Of a stretch of 64,000 bases of DNA, positions 1-6,511 are shown piece after piece. This stretch comes from Empedobacter tilapiae (GTDB taxonomy: Bacteria; Bacteroidota; Bacteroidia; Flavobacteriales; Weeksellaceae). A program made the translations under genes and the position numbers. The stretch covers positions 1-64,000 of the forward strand of contig NZ_SRPE01000002.1 of NCBI RefSeq assembly GCF_004785645.1. The letters are read 5' to 3'. A model generated the notes under the pieces. The model did not search any database. It was not told where the DNA came from and was given only the letters and a program-made list of their open reading frames with translations. Position 1 is the stretch's first letter. Each line of letters starts with the position of its first letter.

Positions 1-1
1 G

Positions 2-73
2 TTGCACGTTTTTGGACAAAGAGGTCCGCCAGAAAAGTATCTTATCGGAAACAAACTTGCTTCTGTGAATTAA
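2..73 (+). CDS. Possible C-terminal end of a gene entering from the left
   Basis: One forward frame is open from the window edge and reads LHVFGQRGPPEKYLIGNK-LASVN before TAA at 71-73. The composition looks protein-like, but only 23 codons are visible and no family can be assigned. Another frame also stays open here until 103-105, so this could be non-coding. It would converge on the minus-strand terminator at 151-180. Confidence 0.25.
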   Translation: MHVFGQRGPPEKYLIGNKLASVN

Positions 74-150
74 CTTTTACGGGTAAGGGAATTTGTGTTT
101 AAAGCACAAAAAAACAGCCAAAACGCATGAAGAAATACAACTTCAACCAC

Positions 151-180
151 AAAAAAAGCAGTAATCCTAAAATTACTGCT
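151..180 (-). terminator. Rho-independent terminator downstream of the DUF7660 gene pair
   Basis: On the minus strand, GCAGTAAT (179-172) pairs with ATTACTGC (165-158) across a 6-nt loop and is followed by seven Ts (157-151). It lies about 120 bp after the stop at 303, beyond an attC-like dyad. Confidence 0.8.
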
Positions 181-242
181 TGTATATCTTAAAGCCACAT
201 TTCGAAAACCCCATAATACATAAAGCTACTCCGGTTCCGTTC

Positions 243-288
243 AACGGGCTTTCATCTCTAGCCCTCCGGGCAAGACGAAAGCTTAGTT
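243..288 (-). repeat. attC-like imperfect dyad, copy 1
   Basis: Read on the minus strand, this begins with AAC, has arms GCTTTC(G)TCT(T)GCCC and GGGC(T)AGA(GA)TGAAAGC around a GGA loop, and ends with GTT. The arms pair with unpaired single bases, the design of integron attC sites. Over 36 aligned positions (254-289 on the plus strand) it matches the region at 1171-1205 at about 28, without gaps. It lies directly downstream of the stop at 303. No integrase is visible, and the 7-bp core boxes do not fully match the classical consensus. Confidence 0.4.
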
Positions 289-302
289 ATTATCTGTAGT
301 TT

Positions 303-740
303 TTATTTTAGTTGTTTAATTGTTTCTACTTCTTCCTTGTCGATGTCAAAGTTTAATTTTGTTGTCATATAAATTGGACTGTCAATGCCTAATAAATTTT
401 TGTCAATAAATTTACTAAAGTGCAGAACTCGGAACTCATTTTTAAATGTCGTAATTGTTAGATTATTTATATCAACAATAGATATTTTCTGATTTCTTTG
501 TTTTGTCCAAATTGGCAATGCAATTTTGTCGCTTGTATCATTCCAAATAATTGGTCCGCCGCTCCAATCATTTAGCTTAAGTTTTTTGTCGTCATAAATT
601 AAATAACATTCTCCACCAATCGGTGCCCCCATTGCAATTTCGTAAAGTTCTCTAAATTCAATTTTATATTTTCCATTTGGAGATAGCAGGTTCTTGTCGA
701 TATTTGAAAAATTCCAAGGGTTTGGATATTCGTTATTCAT
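303..740 (-). CDS. Hypothetical protein, about 145 aa, coupled to DUF7660 gene
   Basis: I do not recognise the family. The start is placed at the internal ATG at 740 (MNNEYPNPW...), not the upstream ATG at 797, because 797 would put 19 codons inside the upstream gene. With 740 the two genes overlap by only 8 bp, which suggests translational coupling. The protein is soluble, with no signal peptide or membrane segment. It is rich in beta-strand-like stretches, with GGPIIWND and phrases such as KIALPIW, and could form a small beta-propeller-like or immunity-type fold. Base composition is very AT-rich, like the other genes in this accessory cluster. Confidence 0.6.
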   Translation of the reverse strand: MNNEYPNPWNFSNIDKNLLSPNGKYKIEFRELYEIAMGAPIGGECYLIYDDKKLKLNDWSGGPIIWNDTSDKIALPIWTKQRNQKISIVDINNLTITTFKNEFRVLHFSKFIDKNLLGIDSPIYMTTKLNFDIDKEEVETIKQLK

Positions 741-987
741 AAATTTTTGCACCTTTAAAAATGTCAGCAAATATTGACCAGTCTGGCTTGTCAGCATTTA
801 TATTTAAGTTCATATTGTCGTAATAACCTTGAACGTCTTCTGTGTATGCACTTAACGCTTCCAGAAAGTCAGGCAAAGTTTTGTTTTCCCAATTTTCAGG
901 ATTGTCCAAAAAGTCCTTGCGTAGTAAGTCAAGGAACTTAATAAAAGTTTGTCTGTCCGTTACTTTAAAGTCGTTAAGTGTGTTCAT
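733..987 (-). CDS. DUF7660 family protein
   Basis: This 84-aa protein has the family layout: an N-terminal helix with FIKFLDLLRKDF, the NPENWENKTLPDFLEAL block at about residues 29-45, then GYYDN and the closing WSIFADIFKGAKIYE. Members are small soluble proteins found in accessory regions next to immunity-type genes; no biochemical function is known to me. The gene is preceded by a promoter-hairpin module (1001-1096) and overlaps the next gene by 8 bp. Confidence 0.75.
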   Translation of the reverse strand: MNTLNDFKVTDRQTFIKFLDLLRKDFLDNPENWENKTLPDFLEALSAYTEDVQGYYDNMNLNINADKPDWSIFADIFKGAKIYE

Positions 988-1000
988 AAAATTGGCTATA

Positions 1001-1096
1001 ACATTGTTTTTTCACGAAATTGATCTAGCTTTTGTTTCGTGAAATTAAACACAAATATACAAACAAAACTACATTGTATACCTTATTGTGTAAAAT
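1001..1096 (-). promoter_or_regulatory. Promoter plus 5' hairpin module, copy 1
   Basis: The minus-strand -7 box TATATTTG lies at 1059-1052, preceded by a conserved TTTACACAATAA segment (about 1094-1083). It is followed by a hairpin whose arms are CACGAAA (1041-1035) and TTTCGTG (1019-1013). The hairpin would sit at the 5' end of the mRNA starting toward the DUF7660 gene at 987. The same order of elements recurs at 3224-3315. Confidence 0.55.
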
Positions 1097-1102
1097 ATAA
1101 AG

Positions 1103-1127
1103 CCTCACTAAAAAAAACTTAGCGAGG
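1103..1127 (-). terminator. Hairpin downstream of the HEPN-like gene
   Basis: CCTCaCTAA (1103-1111) and TTAGcGAGG (1119-1127) form a 9-bp stem with one mismatch. On the minus strand it is followed by a T-rich stretch, so it is a probable terminator for the gene ending at 1206, though weaker than the one at 3372. Confidence 0.5.
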
Positions 1128-1160
1128 TTCTATATTATATTGTTTTTTGTCTTCAATAAT

Positions 1161-1215
1161 ATTGCAATACATCACTAGCCCTACCAGCAAGAACAAAGCG
1201 AAGTTTTATACGTAG
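1161..1215 (-). repeat. attC-like imperfect dyad, copy 2 (diverged)
   Basis: It shares CTAGCCCT-N4-GCAAGA-N2-AAAGC-N2-AGTT with copy 1 at identical spacing. The stop codon of the HEPN-like gene (1206-1208) lies inside it, so the last residues of that protein are encoded by the element. Pairing of its arms is poorer than in copy 1. Confidence 0.4.
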
Positions 1216-1973
1216 TTTTTTTGAAATTCAATTTGAGGTATGATTTTATATAACTCAATCATATTATTAATTAAAGCTTTAAGTGAAATTACAATTGGGG
1301 TTTTATCATTAAAATACTCGATTGGATTTTTTATTTTTTCACTTGAATATCTAAAATCATCAGGTTTATAATACGAACAAAAAATACAGTTAATTATTAA
1401 TATCAATAATATTTTCGGACCATATTTTATTTGATAATAATATTGTTTCGAAGGTTCTTCTAATTTTTCTTTAATATATTTTTTTATGATTTCATCTTCG
1501 TTTTCAAAGTCTAATACTTTCTGAAAATCAGGCATTTGATCTATGTATTCTAAATTTTTAAAATAATCAACCATCAAATCGAAATGACTTTCATTATCTT
1601 CTTTATCTCTGATAAATTCATTTTCTAAAATGTTACAATATTCATTCACGATAAATCCTACGAATTCAGATGGTTCTAATTGTTTAGATTTTTCGTGAAT
1701 ATCCATTAAATCAGCCTCATTAATTAAATTACTTACAATAGGTGAAGTTTTAATATACTCAATATATTTATCGTAAAGCTTTATAAAGTTATGACTAATT
1801 TTTTTTAAATCTTTTTCTTCGATTAAATTGATTTTTAATGCTATTGATTTGATTAACTTTTCTTGACTTTGATGGAAATGATATAATGAATTCGAAAAGT
1901 TTCCATTTGTGTAAGTTAATTTACTTACTTTTAAGTCTTCAAAGCTTAATTGAAATAAATAATCAGTATTCAT
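1206..1973 (-). CDS. HEPN-like domain protein, 255 aa
   Basis: The start is set at MNTDYLFQL (1973). The longer reading from 2018 adds a basic leader that lies in promoter-like sequence. The N-terminal half contains SLYHFHQSQEKLIKSIALK (about residues 29-47 of the chosen start), the helix pattern of HEPN domains, followed by ISHNFIKLYDKYI, which matches the second HEPN helix. The canonical catalytic R-x4-6-H is not obvious, so it may be a non-nucleolytic member. A hydrophobic stretch LLILIINCIFCSYY near residues 190-204 is unusual for a soluble HEPN protein. Many HEPN proteins act in toxin-antitoxin or antiphage systems; a role here is inferred only from fold and neighbours. Confidence 0.5.
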   Translation of the reverse strand: MNTDYLFQLSFEDLKVSKLTYTNGNFSNSLYHFHQSQEKLIKSIALKINLIEEKDLKKISHNFIKLYDKYIEYIKTSPIVSNLINEADLMDIHEKSKQLEPSEFVGFIVNEYCNILENEFIRDKEDNESHFDLMVDYFKNLEYIDQMPDFQKVLDFENEDEIIKKYIKEKLEEPSKQYYYQIKYGPKILLILIINCIFCSYYKPDDFRYSSEKIKNPIEYFNDKTPIVISLKALINNMIELYKIIPQIEFQKNYV

Positions 1974-2093
1974 AGAAAATTGTTTTTTTACAAAGTAAAA
2001 TATAGTCTTAAAAAACACCTATATCTACATTCTGTTAAACTAAACTCAAACATACAACAACCATTTAACAATAAATTACGATTTCCCGCAAAA

Positions 2094-2128
2094 ACAAAAA
2101 ACCTCTCTAAAAATCACTTCTAAAGAGG
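2094..2128 (-). terminator. Terminator of the 317-aa HEPN gene
   Basis: The stem CCTCT(C)TA / TA(A)AGAGG (2102-2128) lies 8 bp after the stop at 2136 and is followed on the minus strand by a T-rich run. Confidence 0.65.
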
Positions 2129-2135
2129 CTATTAT

Positions 2136-3089
2136 TTATACTATTTTGTTCTTTGTATCTAAAATTATAGTTGTTAAACAGTTACCAATATCATCTGCAG
2201 GTTTTTCTTTAGATTTCAATAAATCAATATTTTTCATAAAAAATGATAGCTTATCTTTATTGCTTATGCTATAAAATTGCCCTGAATTAAATTCAAATCT
2301 TGTTCCATGAGAATGTGCAAGCCAAATATCATAATAAAATTTTTCACTAGAAGATAAAGCATTTTTTCTTGAACTATTTTTTAGAGTGCTAATTATATCA
2401 TTTTCTTCGTCAACTTCAAATTCATTTTCAAATTGCATAACAGGCGTGTTAAAAATATACCTGAATAATTTTTTTATTGCATTAATTCTAGTGAAATCAG
2501 AGTATTTTTCAAGAAGTTTTATCTTGTATTTGTTTAAAATATCTCTCAATGTGGTTAAAGAACTAAATAAATAGTTTTGATCAATTATTAATTTTTTTTC
2601 AAAATTAGGCTCTCTTTGATTTATACCTGCGGTTTCTTTGTATATTGAATTAACAACTAAATTATTGTGGATTAACAAATTTCTAGTTGCTTTTATTTCT
2701 AAAAGCTCATTCGTTAATGTTTCCGAAATAATTGTTTCATTGAGTCCTGTGGTCTTTGCAAAGAACTTTTGAATTTCAGTTAAGTTTTTATAGCTAATCG
2801 AAATAATTTTATTTTCAACTGCTTGTTTTAAAGGGTTTCCATCAATTAACTCTTCTTTAGAAATATTTTCACTTTTGAAATCTAACTTATCTGGGATATT
2901 CATAAGTAATATTCTTAGAGTATCATTTAGTGAGTTTTCAAAAGAAGAAATAGCTAGGATAAACAAGCCTTCAAGAATAATTGAATCCGTATTAGATGCC
3001 TTTAGTTGTCTTATTTTTTCTATCCTTTCTAACGCTTGTTCGATTGGTTTAATTAAGTCTTGTTTAAGTAATAAAATTGGTTTTTCCAT
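2136..3089 (-). CDS. HEPN-family protein with R-x4-H motif, 317 aa
   Basis: The N-terminal part (about 1-200) is all-helical. It contains the signature KATRNLLIHNN around residues 135-145, i.e. R-N-L-L-I-H, which fits the R-x4-6-H active site of HEPN ribonucleases. The preceding helices (LFILAISSFENSLNDTLRILL) match MAE_28990/RiboL-PSP-type HEPN domains that act in defence or stress. The C-terminal 110 residues carry no motif I know; they include a conserved-looking LAHSHGTRFEFNSGQFYSIS segment. It is transcribed alone: the next gene is separated by a terminator and over 100 bp. Upstream lies the promoter module at 3224-3315 and the dyad at 3183-3225. Confidence 0.6.
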   Translation of the reverse strand: MEKPILLLKQDLIKPIEQALERIEKIRQLKASNTDSIILEGLFILAISSFENSLNDTLRILLMNIPDKLDFKSENISKEELIDGNPLKQAVENKIISISYKNLTEIQKFFAKTTGLNETIISETLTNELLEIKATRNLLIHNNLVVNSIYKETAGINQREPNFEKKLIIDQNYLFSSLTTLRDILNKYKIKLLEKYSDFTRINAIKKLFRYIFNTPVMQFENEFEVDEENDIISTLKNSSRKNALSSSEKFYYDIWLAHSHGTRFEFNSGQFYSISNKDKLSFFMKNIDLLKSKEKPADDIGNCLTTIILDTKNKIV

Positions 3090-3182
3090 TAAACGTATTT
3101 TTTATTTAGCAAATCTGATGAAGTACGCAGTTAGAAGCGATAGCGATGAAATGTGTACATTATCGGATGTAATCCGTCAGTC

Positions 3183-3225
3183 GATGTAACGCGATTCATA
3201 GCATAGCGTAGAATTGCGTTACATC
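3183..3225 (-). repeat. Long imperfect hairpin with attC-like ends, copy 3
   Basis: GATGTAACGC (3183-3192) and GCGTTACATC (3216-3225) are perfect 10-bp arms, continued by ATTC (3194-3197) and GAAT (3211-3214) with single unpaired bases. On either strand the ends have the AAC...GTT polarity of attC. It lies between the promoter and the start codon of the 317-aa HEPN gene, so it could also act as an mRNA leader structure. Confidence 0.4.
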
Positions 3226-3315
3226 ATTGTTTTTTACGAAACTACTATAGCTTTAGTTTCGCTTAAATAACAAATATAAGAATTAATCTAATTTATAACC
3301 ATTATTGTGTAAATA
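3224..3315 (-). promoter_or_regulatory. Promoter plus 5' hairpin module, copy 2
   Basis: TTTACACAATAA (3313-3302, minus strand), then the -7 box TATATTTG at 3278-3271, then a hairpin with CGAAACTA (3261-3254) and TAGTTTCG-like arm (about 3244-3237). The order and spacing match the module at 1001-1096. It is placed to drive the 317-aa HEPN gene at 3089. Confidence 0.55.
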
Positions 3316-3371
3316 AACAAAGAGCTCTATATAGAACCCTTTGTTATATTAAATCTGATATATTTACATAT

Positions 3372-3418
3372 AAAAAAATACTCTGGAGTTAGACAAACCT
3401 AAAATTAACTCCAGAGTA
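3372..3418 (-). terminator. Strong rho-independent terminator
   Basis: Perfect 13-bp arms (3379-3391 and 3406-3418) around a 14-nt loop are followed on the minus strand by seven Ts (3378-3372). It would end transcripts coming from the DUF1851 gene and the gene remnant at 3495. Confidence 0.85.
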
Positions 3419-3494
3419 CTATTACTAACATTAACCTTGCCTATAAGCTAACACGACTAATTTAGTATAATGTTTTTAAACTAAACGTTTTTAA

Positions 3495-3599
3495 TTACTT
3501 AATATCTTTTACTTTCTTTACAAACTCCTCGTAGGTATCAGATTTTTCATTTTCCCAATTCGTTGGGTCTATAAAATCATAAATATTAACTCTTAATAG
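3495..3599 (-). pseudogene. Remnant of a protein C-terminus
   Basis: A minus-strand frame without a start codon encodes about 34 residues, including YDFIDPTNWENEKSD and EEFVKKVKDIK, ending at TAA (3497-3495). An in-frame stop lies immediately upstream. The NWEN word recalls the DUF7660 gene at 733-987, but the match is too short to assign. It precedes the strong terminator, as the last part of a lost cassette gene would. Confidence 0.35.
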
Positions 3600-3642
3600 T
3601 TATTACAATGAATTATCCTAAAGAATTAAGAAAGTTTAGATA

Positions 3643-4077
3643 TTATGTATAATTTATATTAAAAGCTATTTTTTGACCATCTTGTAAATCTTTAATTTGA
3701 AATGCTAAATCTGAAGAAAATTCAATTAATTTATTAAAAGGTAGTTTTATAATATTCTCTAATTCATATTTACCACCTAACACAGCAGGTTTTATAAGCG
3801 TGAATTTCTCATTTTCACTTAGTTTACCAAATGTTCTTATTGCTTCAGTTTTTAAAAAATTAAGATTCCAATCTTCGATAAATTCCTTAGTTTTTTGAAT
3901 TTCTAGAAACTCTTCTAGACTTTCAGAAATTTTTTCACATTGTAATTCTTCAGGACAAATTCTCCAAATAGATTTATCATTATTTAATAAAATTAAATTA
4001 CCAAAGTCATTTTCATCAATGATTTTAATAAATTTAATATTTAGCCATTCCCATTTATTGTTAATAATTTCAAGCAT
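3643..4077 (-). CDS. DUF1851 / T6SS immunity Tdi1-type protein
   Basis: This 144-aa protein shows the C-terminal block of the family: FTLIKPAVLGGKYELENI (about residues 93-110), then a helix with LAFQIKDLQDGQKIAF at the end. The N-terminal half has GNLILLNNDKSIWRI, equivalent to the family's LFFRDTxGxxWRL region. Tdi1 in Agrobacterium neutralises the Tde1 DNase effector; orphan relatives are common in Bacteroidetes polymorphic-toxin immunity clusters. No cognate toxin is encoded in this window, so an orphan immunity role is an inference. Confidence 0.7.
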   Translation of the reverse strand: MLEIINNKWEWLNIKFIKIIDENDFGNLILLNNDKSIWRICPEELQCEKISESLEEFLEIQKTKEFIEDWNLNFLKTEAIRTFGKLSENEKFTLIKPAVLGGKYELENIIKLPFNKLIEFSSDLAFQIKDLQDGQKIAFNINYT

Positions 4078-4157
4078 ATGGTGAAGTAAAAAAATAAAGC
4101 AAACATACTAATAACAAAGCTGAATATACTAGCTTCAAACTCATTATGGTATTATAA

Positions 4158-4673
4158 TTAGTTCTTAGGCTTTATATAAATAGCCTTTCTACCTGTTGTT
4201 TCTTCTGAACTGACCAACTCATCGTTTTTTAAGTTCCTCATAACACCAGCGATAGCAACAGAAGTAATATCTTTTGGTACTAATTTCAACCGAACTAACT
4301 CCTCTTTTATTTCAGCAACAGTTTTACCTTTATTAAGAAAGTTAGTATTTACTATATGCTCTCTAATTTTTGATGTCAATTTTAAAGATTCTATTCTATC
4401 TTTAGGTAATTCATTTAGAGGTTTAAGAGGAATTTTAAAGTCTAATAATGTTTCCAATGGATACTGAACGGCTTTTGCATATTCAACGTAATAATCTATA
4501 TTGGTTGTTATACCTTTTTCAATACTATTAATTGTGTTTTCTGTTATAGATGTTAATATAGAAATATCTTTTCTGGTATAGTTTAATTCTATACGCTTAT
4601 TTAATAAAGACTTACCTAACTTTTCTCTATAAGCAGGTGAAACTAATCTATCTTTTCTATTATTACTACTCAA
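4158..4673 (-). CDS. XRE-family helix-turn-helix regulator, 171 aa
   Basis: An HTH_3-type domain occupies about residues 14-62: LGKSLLNKRIELNYTRKDIS is helix 1 to 2, ILTSITENTINSIEKG is the recognition part. The C-terminal half resembles a winged domain (VAGVMRNLKNDELVSSEET-GRKAIYIKP) with VAIAGVMRNLKNDELV as a likely second helix-turn-helix. It is a cytoplasmic DNA-binding protein, target unknown. It sits at the end of the accessory cluster, divergent from the structured RNA region at 4745. Confidence 0.75.
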   Translation of the reverse strand: MSSNNRKDRLVSPAYREKLGKSLLNKRIELNYTRKDISILTSITENTINSIEKGITTNIDYYVEYAKAVQYPLETLLDFKIPLKPLNELPKDRIESLKLTSKIREHIVNTNFLNKGKTVAEIKEELVRLKLVPKDITSVAIAGVMRNLKNDELVSSEETTGRKAIYIKPKN

Positions 4674-4706
4674 CTCTAATGTTATTTTAAATTAATTAGA
4701 TATAAA

Positions 4707-4738
4707 TTTGCATGTAACAAAATATTTATCTATATTTG
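4707..4738 (+). promoter_or_regulatory. Bacteroidetes-type promoter upstream of structured RNA 1
   Basis: TTTG (4707-4710), a 20-bp spacer and TATATTTG (4731-4738) match the -33/-7 consensus of Bacteroidetes. Predicted start near 4744, just before the 7-bp stem at 4754. Confidence 0.55.
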
Positions 4739-4744
4739 ACTATA

Positions 4745-4830
4745 ATTAATTAAGCGACAGTTATTAAACTCGAGTCTTGTTATCGAAAACGGCTAATTTA
4801 AGATGACGCAAGACCAATAGGGTTGTCGCT
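4745..4830 (+). ncRNA. Candidate structured RNA 1 (nested helices)
   Basis: GCGACAG (4754-4760) pairs with TTGTCGC (4823-4829). Inside it, GTCTTG (4774-4779) pairs with CAAGAC (4809-4814), extended by TTATC/GATGA. The two helices are nested across about 75 nt. A good promoter lies directly upstream and there is no plausible coding frame. The 7-bp closing stem first suggests a tRNA, but there is no T-arm or anticodon arm. It may be a free small RNA or the first domain of a longer transcript reaching 5041. Confidence 0.4.
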
Positions 4831-4851
4831 ACCTCATATTTTGTATATTTG
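4823..4851 (+). promoter_or_regulatory. Promoter of the 6S-like RNA
   Basis: TTG (4823-4825), 18-bp spacer, TATATTTG (4844-4851). Predicted start near 4858. The -33 box overlaps the 3' arm of the stem of RNA 1. Confidence 0.55.
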
Positions 4852-4857
4852 CATTCT

Positions 4858-5041
4858 ATGGGGTGGTTTTCTCTATCGGATATTTCGTCAAAGGTTCTTA
4901 GCCGTACCTCGATTTAAATTGAAGATAGGAAATCGCCCCTCTTCATATCTCGACTCGTTCCATAAAACCCAACACAAAATGAGAACGAAACAATTTCCAT
5001 TCATCCGTAAAAAACCACCAGACAAAGTCTGTTTGTTTTTT
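4858..5041 (+). ncRNA. Structured small RNA, about 185 nt, possibly 6S RNA
   Basis: The two ends close a long rod: GGTGGTTTT (4862-4870) with AAAACCACC (5011-5019), CGGAT (4877-4881) with ATCCG (5003-5007), and TTTCGT (4883-4888) with ACGAAA (4985-4990). A central stem CGATTT/AAATCG (4910-4915, 4930-4935) follows. The 3' end is CAGACaaaGTCTG plus a T-rich run (5019-5041), a terminator. A consensus promoter lies 7 nt upstream. Length, rod shape with an internal open region, and isolated position fit 6S RNA, but I cannot align it to a family model. The one forward frame here (4823-5053) is a chance ORF. Confidence 0.55.
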
Positions 5042-5253
5042 CCATTCTTTTAAAGAACAATACTCCGTTTTTATAACATTTTTAAAACACGGATCGTAAA
5101 GCAAAGGACTATCCTTTCTTTACACGCTCTCTATCAGAGCCTCGGTAAGGAGACTTTGAAAGCATTCGTTTTATCTTTTTTATTCGCACACTAAATGTAA
5201 AACGTTTAATATCATTTTCCAAATTTATTGGGCTCTGCTACCTTTTTTGTTTG
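5042..5253. other. Non-coding gap with complementary segments
   Basis: No gene is seen. GTAAA..AAGG (5096-5107) and CCTT..TTTAC (5113-5122) form a local hairpin. CAGAGCC (5135-5141) is complementary to GGCTCTG (5231-5237) about 90 nt away, followed by CTACC and a T-run (5243-5248). This could be another structured transcript or a decayed terminator region. Confidence 0.3.
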
Positions 5254-5350
5254 TTGTATTATGTAATAAGTACAGATTAGATGTTAGATATGAGATTTTA
5301 GTATTGAGAGGATTGTATTATGTAAAAAGTACAGATTAGATGTTAGATAT
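5254..5350. repeat. Direct repeat pair, about 42 bp
   Basis: A unit containing TTGTATTATGTAA, AGTACAGATTAG and ATGTTAGATATGAGA occurs at about 5254-5295 and again at 5309-5352. A relative of its second half (GATATGAGAATTGAGATTTTA) recurs at about 17350, so it belongs to a dispersed family. Confidence 0.75.
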
Positions 5351-5386
5351 GAGAATTGAGATTTTAGAGTTGTTGAAAGTGATAAC

Positions 5387-5899
5387 GAATTTGAGTATTG
5401 AAACAGGATGAAAAAACCGGCATTAAAACTCTCACGTTAAGAAAATGGTTGAATGGAGCGTTAAAAAGGTTTTAGCCCGCAGGGTTTGTAAAATCTTTAG
5501 AGAAATGAGAACATTTTTAGTAGAGAGGTTTACGGCCTTGACTTTTTGGTTACTTTTTAGTCAAGTAAAAAGTGACATTAAAGAAATGGAATACCTAAGC
5601 CATACTATGGCTTCTCCTTTTAATTTCAAATGTTTTTTGCGCTCAAAAAATGAAAAAGAAGAGATTCTTCGACAGGCTCAGAATGACAAAGTCTGTAAAA
5701 CGTAAAACTTAAAAAACCTATGTTTCTATTGTGGTTAAAGATAGAATTGATAAAAAACACGTAAAACGTTAAGCGTAATACGTATAACGTAAAAAAATAA
5801 AACCCTTTTCCCAAAAACAAAGTTGGCGCGATGTACTGGAAAAGGAGTGGCTTTTAAAACTAATGTTGAATTTTAAAAAACTTATGTAAAATTATGAAA
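5387..5899 (+). repeat. Duplicated susC leader, upstream copy with truncated start
   Basis: This matches 6092-6517, the region in front of the SusC-type gene, over most of its length. It includes the CGGCATTAAAACTCTCACG block, the GAGAGGTTTACGGCC block, the CTTCGACAGGCTCAG block and the TTGGCGCGATGTACTGG hairpin loop. It ends in ATG AAA GAA TAA (5894-5905), a start codon with an immediate stop, where the downstream copy continues into the real gene. It is best read as the leader of a lost SusC paralogue or a tandem duplication. Confidence 0.7.
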
Positions 5900-6091
5900 G
5901 AATAAACAGATTCACACTCTATCCCCCGAAGACACCCTAAGAAGGAAGTAAATGATCTTCATAAAATGATTAGTGTTAATTGTTAGTTTTCATTTATTAA
6001 TGTAATTTTTAAAACCTGTCTATATCGGGGGATTTATAAAGGATGCGATTCTGAGACAAGCCCAGAATGACAAAATCTGTTGTTTAAAAGT

Positions 6092-6511
6092 GAATTTGAG
6101 TATTGAAAAAGGATGAAAAACCGGCATTAAAACTCTCACGTTAAGAAAATGTTTGAGTGCAGCGTTAAAAAGGTTTTAGCCCGTAGGGTTTGTAAAATCT
6201 TTAGAGGAATGAAAACATTTTTAGTAGAGAGGTTTACGGCCAAGAGTTTTTTGATTACTTTTTTGCTCATAAAAAAGTGATAGAAAGATTCTTCGACAGG
6301 CTCAGAATGACAAAAGACGTAAAACGTTAAGTGTAAAACTTGATAAAACCTATGCTTCTATTGTGGTTAAAGATAGAATTGATAAAAAAACGTTGAGCGT
6401 AAAACGTAAAAAAATAAAACCTCCTTTCCCAAAAACAAAGTTGGCGCGATGTACTGGAAAAGGAGTGGCTTTTAAAACTAATGTTGAATTTTAAAAAACT
6501 TATGTAAAATT
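6092..6511 (+). repeat. Duplicated susC leader, functional copy with 5' UTR hairpin
   Basis: This is the second copy of the 5387-5899 block, ending at the ATG at 6512. Near its end CTCCTTT-CC and GGAAAAGGAG (about 6422-6465) form a stem around an invariant ACAAAGTTGGCGCGATGTAC loop. In the first copy the stem is CCTTTTCC/GGAAAAGG. The arms differ between copies while remaining complementary, which argues for selection on an RNA structure in the leader. Confidence 0.6.

Noticed and set aside
2875..3189. Forward ORF opposite the HEPN gene
   Set aside because: Antisense shadow of the real gene; its end lies in the hairpin at 3183-3225.
4753..4829. tRNA-like 7-bp stem (GCGACAG/TTGTCGC, 76 nt span)
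   Set aside because: No T-arm, no anticodon arm and no TTCGA-type loop; inner helix is inconsistent with a tRNA cloverleaf. Kept as a structured RNA candidate.
4823..5053. Forward ORF of 76 codons
   Set aside because: It lies entirely on the RNA structure with its own promoter and terminator; composition is basic and aromatic without family likeness.
5445..5705. Forward and reverse ORFs in the duplicated leader
   Set aside because: They cross repeated non-coding blocks and are not preserved in the second copy.
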